This document shows, in pieces, positions 53,491 to 62,275 of a stretch of 64,000 nt of DNA. How positions within the stretch are numbered: the first letter of the stretch is position 1; each line of letters begins with the position of its first letter. The stretch comes from Opitutaceae bacterium TAV5 (GTDB lineage Bacteria; Verrucomicrobiota; Verrucomicrobiia; Opitutales; Opitutaceae), in contig CP007053.1 in NCBI GenBank assembly GCA_000242935.3, positions 4,263,001-4,327,000 on the forward strand, read 5' to 3'. The position numbers were made by a program, and so were the translations under genes. The notes beneath the pieces are model-generated. The model had not been told where the DNA came from and ran no database searches. It worked only from the letters and a program-made list of their open reading frames with translations.

Positions 53491-54498
53491 ATGCGAACAC
53501 AACGACACAAAATCGGCATTCTTGGATGTGGATGGATCATGCGGGATGTTTACACGCCCATCATCCGGCGCCTCTCCGATCAGGTGGAAGTCAGAGCGCT
53601 TTGCGATCTGAAGCCGGAAAACCTGCAAGCGGCGTCGCGGAGTTTCCCGCAAGCCGGCATATATGCGAGGCCGGAGGATCTTATCAAGTCTGCCGGGCTG
53701 GACGCGGTCATGGTTCTGACCTCCGAACGTGCCAATGCGAGAATGGCATCTCTCGGACTTCAGGCCGGCCTGGATGTTTTTCTGGAAAAACCGCCGGCCA
53801 TATCTCTGGCGGAACTGGACTGGCTGCTGGAGTGCGAAACGAAGGCCAGTGGACGCCTGTATTCGGTATTCAATCGCCGACATACGCCCCTCCTTGATGG
53901 CGTCGATTTCCCGTCTTCCCTGCACCATGCTCGCGGTCGTATGGAACGACGCGGGCGGGATGTAGACATCTTTCCCTACACCGCGATTCACCTGATCGAT
54001 TCGGTCCAGTTTTATGCCGGCACCTGTTTTTCCGAAGCGGGGATTCTTTTCCGATATTCGCCCTCTCCCCACTGGAGTGTGCAGGGGGTGTGGCCCCATG
54101 GCGGAACCTGTCATCTCGAATTGTTTCCGTCAGGCGACGACTATTGCGAATACCTGGTGATTGAAGACAGCGACCAGACATGGGAAATCCAGTTTCCCAA
54201 TACCGCGAGCGCATTCCCGCGAGGCCAACTCCTGCGAACAGAAAAGGCCGCCCCATCTTCGACGATGCGCATCCCGGACGCGGCCGGCGACAATCACGAA
54301 CAGATGGGTTATGCGCCCGCTTTCCGGAAATTTGTCGATGCCTTGGACGGGAATGACTTGCCTGGGGACATCTGGCGTCTCTCCAACTGCAGAACGACCA
54401 TCGCCATTATGGAATCCATGATGTTGAAACCGGAAAAAATGTTACATCTTCCGCTGGGGAATACGCGGACGAGAAGTGTTCCTGCAATGCCTGCCTGA
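53491..54498 (+). CDS. Gfo/Idh/MocA family oxidoreductase (locus D)
   Basis: The 335-residue protein has an N-terminal NAD(P)-binding Rossmann fold (GILGCGWIMRDVYTPIIRRL), the diagnostic EKP motif in DVFLEKPPAISLAELDWLL, and a C-terminal substrate-binding beta sheet. It is cytoplasmic and oxidises or reduces a sugar or uronate derived from the polymer. It is the last gene of locus D; the convergent glnD gene ends only 6 bases away. The exact substrate cannot be predicted. Confidence 0.88.
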   Translation: MRTQRHKIGILGCGWIMRDVYTPIIRRLSDQVEVRALCDLKPENLQAASRSFPQAGIYARPEDLIKSAGLDAVMVLTSERANARMASLGLQAGLDVFLEKPPAISLAELDWLLECETKASGRLYSVFNRRHTPLLDGVDFPSSLHHARGRMERRGRDVDIFPYTAIHLIDSVQFYAGTCFSEAGILFRYSPSPHWSVQGVWPHGGTCHLELFPSGDDYCEYLVIEDSDQTWEIQFPNTASAFPRGQLLRTEKAAPSSTMRIPDAAGDNHEQMGYAPAFRKFVDALDGNDLPGDIWRLSNCRTTIAIMESMMLKPEKMLHLPLGNTRTRSVPAMPA

Positions 54499-54504
54499 GG
54501 CCCC

Positions 54505-57390
54505 TCATCCCGACGCCGCGACCGCGTCGGCGGGTGCGGGCGGGGCGATCTCGGCGAGGACGGCGTCGCGCAGGGCGTGCAGCCGGGCGGTGTTGTCGGC
54601 CGGCGCGTCGGCGCCATTCGCTCCGGCGGTGATCGGCGACGAGGCGCTGTCCTCGATATAAAAGGTGTCCAGCGCCATGCCGCGCTCGGTGCCGATGCGG
54701 GCGAAGGTGATGTCGAAACCCTGTTCGCTGATGAGCCGCGCGAGCCGGAACAGGAGGCCGATCTCGTCGCGCGTCTGTACTTCGACGATCGTCCGGCGCA
54801 TGCTGAGTTCGTGGTACACTTCCACCGACGGCGGGAACGAGGCATGGTAGGCCTCGGCCGGGCTGGACGGGCGCAGCAGGCTGCGGTGGCGGTTGGCCTG
54901 GGCGACGATTTCGGGATAAAGGTCCTTGTTGGAAACGAGCGCCGCCTCGACCGTGCGGGCAAAAATCTCCTGCGCCCGCGTGCTCTGCACGACACCGCGG
55001 CCGGGCTCGGCCACGTAAAAGGTGTCGATCGCGATGTGGTCGGCGCGCGAGATGACCTTGGCCGCGAGGATCGAGAGCCCCGCCACGCTGAAGGCCCCGG
55101 CGAGTTTGTAAAAAAGCCCGGCGCGGTCCCAGGTGACGACGTTGACGACGGTGAGCGAGCGGTTGAGGTCGTCGTGCCAGTCGATCACGGGATGGAGCGC
55201 CGCCACGGTGTCGGCCTGCGTGATGGATTTGAGCAGGCGGTTGACCATCTGGATGTGCAACGCGACTTCGTCGGCCTCGGTCTGGATAAAATAGCGCTCG
55301 GGAAGGAGGTTGAAGTGGGCGCTGATTTCATCCGCGCTGACGCCGGGGAGATTTTTGGCGACTAGTTCCTGCTTGATCATTTGCAATCGGTGGGAGTTGC
55401 GCTCGGCCTGGCTTTCGGAGGAGGTCAGTTGTTCGAGAGTGGCCCGGAAGAGGGTGGTGTGGAGCGTGTCCTTGTAGCTGTTCCAGAGCCCGGCGGAGGT
55501 GCCGCGCGAGTCGCAGAAGGTATGGACGTAGAGGTAGCGGAGACGCTCGGCGTCGTGAACGAGTTCGGCAAAAGCAGTGGCACTGGCGGGATCATCAACA
55601 TCCCGGTTCTGCCAGAAGCGTGCCATGATGAGGTGATTCTTGATAATAAATGCCACAAGTTCGCGACCGGCGGCGTCGATGCCCATGCGTTCGAGGATGG
55701 GCATGGCGAGGGTGACGCCGGTCTCGGCATGTCCGCGGATGCCGACAGCCTTGCCGATATCATGCAGCAGGAGAATGAGATAGAGAAGGGTGGGGTGGGC
55801 GGTTTCGTGGAGCGCCTGCCGGTATTTGCCGGCGATGGGTTCGGATTCCAGAAACACGATGTCGAGCTGGCGGATGGCGTTGAGGGTGTGGATGTCGGCC
55901 GTGTAGCGGTGATAAAATTCGTGCTGCACGAGGCAGGTGAGGCCGTCGAATTCGGGGATGAACCGGCCGAGCACGCCGAGTTCGTGCATGAGCGCGAGGG
56001 TCGGGTAGACGGCGCCGGCTTCGTGGAGGATGGAGCGGAAGCTGGTGTTGGCGTCGGGGTGGTTGATGACCTTGCGCGTGACGAGCGGCAGGGATTCGTG
56101 GATCAGCGCCTGGAGGGAGAAATCGGGCTGGGCGTTGAGCGACTGGCAGTGGCGGAAAACGCGGATGAGGCGGACGGGGTCGTCCTTGAAGATGCGGGGA
56201 TGCTCGGCGGTGAGTTCGTTGCCGCGCAGGATAAAACCGTCCACGCGCTTGATGCGCTGGTGACGGCGGGCGCGGACGATGTCGAGGAAGGAGGCGACGA
56301 GGCCGCCGGTGCTGCCGCCGGCGGGCTGGGGGAGCGAGGACGGAGCGCCCGGCACGAGGTTGAGCGAGAGGCGGTTTTCCACGAGGCGGGAGACGCGGAA
56401 GAGCGTCTGCGCGGCGCGGTAATAATCGTGCATGAACTGCTCCACGCGGGCGAGCGGGTCGGTGTTCATGTAGCCGAGCCCGTAGGCGATGCGGGGCTGG
56501 GCTTCGAGGTCGAGCAGATCGGTGGGACGCTTGCTCTGGAAGTGGAGTTCGTTGCGGGCGCGGAGGAGAAAATCGTAGCTGCGCTTGGCGTCGCGGAGTT
56601 CGTTGCGCCGGAGATATTTCAGGGATTCGAGCTCGTCGACCTCGGTGATGCCGAGTTTCACGCGGGCCATCCAGAGCATGTTCTGGTAGTCGCGGAGGCC
56701 GCCGACGCCGTTCTTGATATCGGGTTCCTGGATGAAGACGGTGTCGCCGTACTTGGAGCGACGGTTCGCCTGGTCTTCGAGGCGCGCGGTGATGTAGGCG
56801 CGGGGATCGTCGGTCGTGTAGTAGCTGCGGTAGGCGGCGGCGAAACCGTCGAAGAGCGGGGCGTTGCCGGCGACGAGCCGGGCTTCGAGGAGGGCGGTCT
56901 TGGTCTGGATGTCGCGTTTGGCCTCGGCGAAGACTTCGTCGATGGTGCGGGTGGAGTGGCCGACCTTGAGGCCGCAGTCCCAGAGGATGTAGAGGACTTC
57001 GTCGACGAGATGCTGCTGGAGCGGTTTGATGGTGGCGGCGGAGACCTTGGCCGGAAAAAGGAACATGATGTCGATGTCGCTCAGCGGGCTGAGTTCGGAG
57101 CGGCCGTAGCCGCCGAGGGCGACGAGCGCGACGGGCGCCGGAAGGCTGCCGGCGCGGCGTTCCCAGGCGGCGAGCGCGTAGTCGAACAGGTACGAGAGCA
57201 CGACATCGACGAGGTCGGCGCGGGCGCGGGCGATGGCGAGGCCGGATTCGCGGGCATCGTGCCGCATGCGGATCATGGCGCTCTCCAGACGCAGGAAACG
57301 CTTGCAGGCGGCGAGCCGTCTGGCGACGGGCGTGTCTTCGGTAAAGGCGAGGCGTTCGCGGGCGTGTTTGCGGATGCGTCCGTCGTTCAT
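54505..57390 (-). CDS. glnD: PII uridylyltransferase/uridylyl-removing enzyme
   Basis: This bifunctional regulator of nitrogen signalling uridylylates and deuridylylates PII. It has 961 residues, close to the usual 850-950. The nucleotidyltransferase motif is GGYGRSELSPLSDIDIMF (Asp105, Asp107). The HD domain has LLLHDIGKAVG near residue 540. Two C-terminal ACT domains follow: VVTWDRAGLFYKLAGAFSVA near 750 and VQTRDEIGLLFRLARLISEQ near 870. The start at 57390 (MNDGRIRKHA) is used, not 57480. It overlaps the stop of the GNAT-like gene by 4 bases, so the two are translationally coupled. Confidence 0.93.
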   Translation of the reverse strand: MNDGRIRKHARERLAFTEDTPVARRLAACKRFLRLESAMIRMRHDARESGLAIARARADLVDVVLSYLFDYALAAWERRAGSLPAPVALVALGGYGRSELSPLSDIDIMFLFPAKVSAATIKPLQQHLVDEVLYILWDCGLKVGHSTRTIDEVFAEAKRDIQTKTALLEARLVAGNAPLFDGFAAAYRSYYTTDDPRAYITARLEDQANRRSKYGDTVFIQEPDIKNGVGGLRDYQNMLWMARVKLGITEVDELESLKYLRRNELRDAKRSYDFLLRARNELHFQSKRPTDLLDLEAQPRIAYGLGYMNTDPLARVEQFMHDYYRAAQTLFRVSRLVENRLSLNLVPGAPSSLPQPAGGSTGGLVASFLDIVRARRHQRIKRVDGFILRGNELTAEHPRIFKDDPVRLIRVFRHCQSLNAQPDFSLQALIHESLPLVTRKVINHPDANTSFRSILHEAGAVYPTLALMHELGVLGRFIPEFDGLTCLVQHEFYHRYTADIHTLNAIRQLDIVFLESEPIAGKYRQALHETAHPTLLYLILLLHDIGKAVGIRGHAETGVTLAMPILERMGIDAAGRELVAFIIKNHLIMARFWQNRDVDDPASATAFAELVHDAERLRYLYVHTFCDSRGTSAGLWNSYKDTLHTTLFRATLEQLTSSESQAERNSHRLQMIKQELVAKNLPGVSADEISAHFNLLPERYFIQTEADEVALHIQMVNRLLKSITQADTVAALHPVIDWHDDLNRSLTVVNVVTWDRAGLFYKLAGAFSVAGLSILAAKVISRADHIAIDTFYVAEPGRGVVQSTRAQEIFARTVEAALVSNKDLYPEIVAQANRHRSLLRPSSPAEAYHASFPPSVEVYHELSMRRTIVEVQTRDEIGLLFRLARLISEQGFDITFARIGTERGMALDTFYIEDSASSPITAGANGADAPADNTARLHALRDAVLAEIAPPAPADAVAASG

Positions 57391-57746
57391 GCAGGCGGTG
57401 TGGGGGGAGGAGAGGGAGGCGTGTGAAGGAGGTCGGCGAACTCGTGGTGCTGTTCGATGAACCGGGCCACGTAGCTGCACACGGGCACGATGCGGGCGCC
57501 GGCCTCGCGGGCGTCGGCGAGGGCCGTGCGCACGAGTCGCTCCGCCACGCCCCGGCCGCGCAGGGACGGGGGAACGTAGGTGTGCGTGAAGGTGACGATG
57601 TCGGGCTGGCCGTCCCCGCCGGGGCGGAGGTGGTATTCGAGCAGGGCGGGATTGCCGCCGTCGCTCAGGGTGATCTCGTAGCGGGAGACGGCGGCGTTGT
57701 GGACGACTTCGGGGTGAGGATCGGGCTGGGCGGGAGAGGCAGGCAT
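57387..57746 (-). CDS. Small GNAT-like N-acetyltransferase
   Basis: The 119-residue protein matches short GNAT/YidJ-type acetyltransferases: HTYVPPSLRGRGVAERLVRT carries the acetyl-CoA-binding RGxGVA motif, and VPVCSYVARFIEQHHEFADL is the typical C-terminal region. The start at 57746 (MPASPAQPD) is used; an upstream ATG at 57782 is possible. A 4-base overlap (TGA/ATG) couples it to glnD. A link to nitrogen signalling is only positional. The substrate is unknown. Confidence 0.82.
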   Translation of the reverse strand: MPASPAQPDPHPEVVHNAAVSRYEITLSDGGNPALLEYHLRPGGDGQPDIVTFTHTYVPPSLRGRGVAERLVRTALADAREAGARIVPVCSYVARFIEQHHEFADLLHTPPSPPPTPPA

Positions 57747-57782
57747 GGCGTGGTCGGGTTGGGTGTTTGAAGGCCGAAACAT

Positions 57783-57970
57783 TTTAGGCGACTTCTGAAA
57801 ATTGAACAGAAGGCAACGAAGAGAACGAAGAACAACAAGGGACGCTTACCGTTCATTCCTGTTTAAATTTCTTGAACCAAATAACTTATTGTTCGGCGTC
57901 TTCTTTGTTTTTACCTTCGTTTCCTTTGTTTCCTTCTGTTCAAAAATGAATTTTCAGAACTTCCCCTAAA
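57783..57970. repeat. Inverted-repeat island (TTGAACAGAAG family, copy 3)
   Basis: The left arm is ACTTCTGAAAATTGAACAGA, then AGGCAACGAAGAGAACGAAG. The right arm is CTTCGTTTCCTTTGTTTCCT, then TCTGTTCAAAAATGAATTTTC and AGAACTTCCCC in inverse. It lies between the GNAT-like and DoxX genes and fills most of the 267-base gap. Confidence 0.8.
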
Positions 57971-58013
57971 TGTTTGATCGCCTCCGCCGCGAACTCCCGC
58001 GTACGCGAGCGGG

Positions 58014-58487
58014 CTAGCGGGCCGGCTGATTGATCGTGATGGTGGTGGTGCGCTTGCGGAAAAAAAGCGCGTCGGCCGAGAGAGCGCCGCCGCCGCTGAG
58101 GATGAGGGAGAGCGAGCCGAGGAGGAGAGTGAGCGGGTATTCCATGCCGGAGGGAGCGAAGTAACCCTTGCTGTGCGCGGTGGCGATGGCCACGGCCATG
58201 ATGCAGCCGGTGACGAGCCCGAAGAAGCGCGTGGCGATGCCGAGGAGGAGCGCCGCGCCTCCGAAAAATTCGCCGCCGGCGGCGAGCGAGGCCCAGAGGA
58301 TGCCGGGCGAGAGCCCGAGGCCATTGGCGAAACCTTCGGCGGTGGCCTGCAGGCCCTTGCCGCCCCACCAGCCGAGGAGTTTCTGGGCGCCGTGGGCAAA
58401 CATCACGGAGCCGACGGCAAGCCGGACGGGAAGGGCGGCCCAGTTGGAGGCGCGGGTGGAAAAGACGGTGCGGATAACACGGTTCAT
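58014..58487 (-). CDS. DoxX family membrane protein
   Basis: The 157-residue protein has four predicted membrane helices and the DoxX pattern: RLAVGSVMFAHGAQKLLGWW near the N terminus, then AGGEFFGGAALLLGIATRFF, and GCIMAVAIATAHSKGYF. DoxX proteins are inner-membrane proteins of poorly defined redox or detoxification roles. The start at 58487 (MNRVIRTVF) is direct. It stands alone: a repeat island follows and the RHS gene precedes it on the same strand, separated by 129 bases in which I see no other gene. Confidence 0.88.
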   Translation of the reverse strand: MNRVIRTVFSTRASNWAALPVRLAVGSVMFAHGAQKLLGWWGGKGLQATAEGFANGLGLSPGILWASLAAGGEFFGGAALLLGIATRFFGLVTGCIMAVAIATAHSKGYFAPSGMEYPLTLLLGSLSLILSGGGALSADALFFRKRTTTITINQPAR

Positions 58488-60785
58488 GGCAGGTCGGATG
58501 TTGGAAAAGGAATGTTAACGTGCACGTTGCGGCGCGAACGTCGAATCCCGTTTGCCTCTTCCTGCCGGAAAAGCGGCGAAACACCGCTGGCCCTGCTGCT
58601 TCCGGCTCCCCGCGTGTCAGAGTCTCTCTTCGACCGCGCCGGCCGCCGGTCGGGGCGTCGGGTCGGCGATGGCGGAGGCGTCGGCGACAGATGCCCGGCC
58701 GATGCCGGCCGCAGGCGCGGGGTCGTCCCCCGGCGTGCGGCTCATCAGCGTCATGCCGCCGGCCGGGTGCGGCTCGTTGACAAACACCTCGTCGCCGCGC
58801 TGCACCAGCGCGAGGCCGTCCCACACCCACCACTCCGTTTGCGGCGCGGCGCCGGCATCGGGGCGCGTGGCCTTGCCGACCAGCATGCCCGCCGCGTCGT
58901 AGGCATAGGCGGCGGCGCGCCCGTCGGGGCGCTGCACCGTCATCACCTTGTCGAGATACCCGTAGCTGAAACTGCGCACGGCCTGGTCGCCTTCGATTTC
59001 CTGCGTCATCCGGCCGGCGCGGTCGTAACGGAATTGCGTCACCGAGGCCGGGGCGCCGGAGGGGGCGTCAGCCGCGTCGGCGCCGCCGGGGAAACCGGCC
59101 TTGCGCACGAGCTGGTTGGCGGCGTCGTACTCCATTTGCAGCCATTGCGAGGGAGAGCGGTTTTCCACGAGGTTGCCGGCGCCATCGTAGCGGTAGCGGC
59201 GATTTTGCCGAGGGTCCTGCGGCGAGTTGACCGTGACGAGCCGGCCGAGCGCGTCGTAACCGTAGTTGAGCTCCACGACAACGGGCGCGGCGGCGGGAGG
59301 CGATTTCGGGGCTGCGTCGTTGTCGCCGCCGGCGGACCCTGCGGCGGCTGACGACGGCATCAGGAAGGCGGCCGGCGCGGGCTTCGCCAAGGCGACTCCG
59401 ACGAAGGAAACCGGCGCCGGCGCGGGCCTCTCCAGCACGCGGCGGGCGAGCATGCCGTGCTCGTCCCACACGTAGCGGAGACGCTGGCGAAGCGAGCCGT
59501 CCCGGCCCATGACCTCCAGCGCGGCCATCCGGCCGAAATCGTCGTAAGCGTAGCGGTAGCTGAGCCCGTTGCCGAGCGCCTTGAGTTCCAGGCGGGGAGC
59601 CGCCTGGCTGTAAACGTAGCGGGCCGTGAGCGTGCCATCCAGTTCGATGCCGGTCAGCCGGCCGATGGCGTCGTAACGGTTGACCGTCGTGCTGCCGGGT
59701 TTCAGCAGGCCGGACGGATCGGAGGGATTGACGGAAAGCATGGTGATCGCGGCCTTCTGCCCGTGCGGTGTCCACGTGTAGGCGACGCCCGAAGGAGGAC
59801 CGTTGCGCGGGTGCTGCTCCACGCGCGTCACGCGGTCGAGCGCGTCGTACGTGTAGCGCGTAGTGATCTCGGCGGTCCGGGCGGCGACAAGCCGGCCGAG
59901 GCCGTCGCGCTCGTAGGTGACGACCTGGCCGCGGCCGTAGTCGATGGAGGTGAGCCGGCCGGCGGCGTCGTAGCGGTAGCGGGCGGTCTGCTCGCCGTTG
60001 GCGCGGGTGGCGAGGCGGCCGGCGCTGTCGTAAGTCCAGAGCAGCGTCTGGCCGAGCGCGTTGTCCTGCCGGACGATGCGGCCCATGGCGTCGCGCTCCA
60101 GCCAGAGGGCGTTGCCGCGCGGGTCGATCCAGCCGGTGACTTCGTTCACGGCGTTGTAGCGGTAGATCGTCCACTGGCCGAGCGGGTCGATGACCGCGGC
60201 GAGCCGGCCCTCGGCATCGTAAAACCGTTTCGTCGTGTGCCCGCGCGCGTCGGTGAAACTCACGCCCTGCAAAAACACGCTGGCCGGCGCGGGCTGCCAG
60301 GTGGACGGGGCTTTTTTCGGCTCCGGCAGCGTCAGGGCCTCGGCGAGGTAGGCCCACTTGCCCCAGGGCTGGTGGTTGCGCTGCACCTCGAACGGGCGGC
60401 CCGCGTTGTCATAGCGGTACGAATACACCACGCCGGCCTCGGTGCGCTGGAGCAGGCGGCCGGCCTTGTCGTAGCGGGTGGTGGCGATGCGGCCGTCTTC
60501 CCCGCGCTGTTCGACGGGGCGGCCCTCGTCGTCGTATTTGACCTGCTCGATAAACCCGGCGGGCGTCTTGCGGTACACCATCCGGCCCCAGACATCGTAA
60601 CGGAAAGTGGTTTCGGCCCCGCCTTCGGCGACCAGGCGCACGAGCTGGTTGCGCTCGTCGTACTCCATCTGCGTGCGGTTGCCGGCGGCATTGAGGATGG
60701 CCGAGGGTTTGCGGGACGCGCCGGTGTAGAGGAAACGCCGGACAAGCTGGCCGGCGACGGCGACGGCTTCGCCGTCGGGTTTGGC

Positions 60786-60880
60786 GTTCAGGGTTTCGGG
60801 TTTGGGGTTGCTGGCGGTTGCGGGTGTCGCTGGCGATCCCGATGCCGACAACCCCGAACCCGAAACTCCAAACTCTGAAC
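60786..60880. repeat. Palindromic repeat inserted in frame in the RHS gene (GTTCAGGG family)
   Basis: The left arm at 60786-60810 begins GTTCAGGGTTTCGGGTTTGG. The right arm at 60849-60880 starts CAACCCCGAACCCGAAACTC. It is encoded as SGSGLSASGSPATPATASNP and KPETLNAKPD, which again contains the TLNxxPD linker seen in malF. Confidence 0.8.
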
Positions 60881-62117
60881 CGGGCAACGCCCCCATCGGC
60901 GCGCGCCAGATTTCCACGAGGCGGTCGCGCTCGTCGTACACCTGGCGGATTTCGGCTTTGCCGAGTTCGCGGATACGCACGGGCAGATGGCGGGTGTTGT
61001 AGTCCACCCGGTAGGTCACCTGCCCGTCGCGACCTGTGCGCTCGCGCAGGAGGCCGCGGCCGGCGGCGCGGCGCTGGTAGGCCGTCACCTCGCGGCTGCC
61101 GTCGGGGTACGTGGTGGTCAGCGTGGATTTGGCGTAGTCGTGGCGGACGGTCGTCTTGCGGCCTGCGCGGTCGGTGCGGCTCAGGGTGTAGCCGCTGCGC
61201 TCGGCCCCGGAATGTTCGTAGGTGGCCAGCCCGTCGTCGAGCAGCCGGCCCTTTTCGATCTCCCAGCGAAACCGCTCGGTGCGGCCACCGGGATAACGGA
61301 TCACGGCGAGCACATCCTCGATGTACCGAAAATGCATCGCGCCCATCGCATTGCCGTTCTCGGCCAGGGCGGGCGATCCGGTTTCGAGGTTGATCACGGG
61401 ATCGGTCTCGGGGCGGGTTTCGTTGACGCTCTTGCGCTCGGCGGCGGCGTTGCTGGCGAGGGTGAAAAAGGTGGAATCCCAGCGGATGAGGTGGCCGGTG
61501 TCCTTGTCGTACGTGAGCCGGTGCTCCATCAGGTCGCTGACGAGGCGGACCGGTTTGCGCTGGTCGTTCCAGGTGACGCGCAGCACCTCCTTGCGGGTGC
61601 CTTTTTCCGCCGCGCTCAGGTACTGGAGCACCCGGACGAGCAGGCCCTTGTCGTGGAAAAATTCGAGCTGGCGGCCCGAAGGCGCGGTCAGCGTCGCGGG
61701 CAGTCCGTTTTTGTACTCCCACACCCAGCCCTCGCGGTCGGTCAGCCGGTAGTGGCCGGCGGCGATTTCCTTGCAATGCCAGCCTTCGGGGCTGAATCGG
61801 GGCGGCGTGGCCTCCATGTCGTCGCGGAGAAACTCGACCTGCCCGCCGCCCGGCGGCTGCCAGACCAGCCGGTCGCGGTTGGCGGGATAGAGGTAGCTGA
61901 CCAGTTGCGGAATGTTCCAGCCCGAGCGGTAGATGGTAGTTTTCGGGTCCGTCTCACCCTTTTTCAACGGTTCCTTCGGTGGTAATAACGCAATCCCGGC
62001 CTGCTTTCGCATGAGATTGCGGCGGGCATACTGCGCGTGCTCGGTGGTTTTGGTCTTCGCTGCATCATGGATCAACTGGAGTGACAGGCCGAACTCTGGC
62101 GCAGCAGGAACTGGTCC

Positions 62118-62125
62118 CATGGGGA
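62118..62125. repeat. Target site duplication, left copy
   Basis: CATGGGGA lies directly left of the insertion sequence. The same 8 bases follow its right end at 63591-63598. The length is usual for IS256-family insertion. Confidence 0.8.
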
Positions 62126-62210
62126 GGTAGTGTCCGTCAAGTTTCGCACATTTTTTTGAGCATGTAGGTAGCGGAGGAAGGTTATATGTTATTTTTATGG
62201 TTGTTTTAGT

Positions 62211-62270
62211 GATGGAAGGCGGCTGCGCGCAGGCCCGGCTTGGCGGGCCGTAGCGCAGCCGCCTTCCATC
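62211..62270. terminator. Perfect 18-base inverted repeat after the transposase stop
   Basis: GATGGAAGGCGGCTGCGC at 62211-62228 is exactly inverted at 62253-62270. The loop of 24 bases is GC-rich. It lies 6 bases after the transposase stop, so it may be a terminator or prevent read-through, although no T-run is present. Confidence 0.6.
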
Positions 62271-62275
62271 AAGAT

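Noticed and set aside
55381-57426. A 681-codon plus-strand open frame
   Set aside because: It is antisense to glnD and consists of Gly/Val/Glu-rich low-information sequence.
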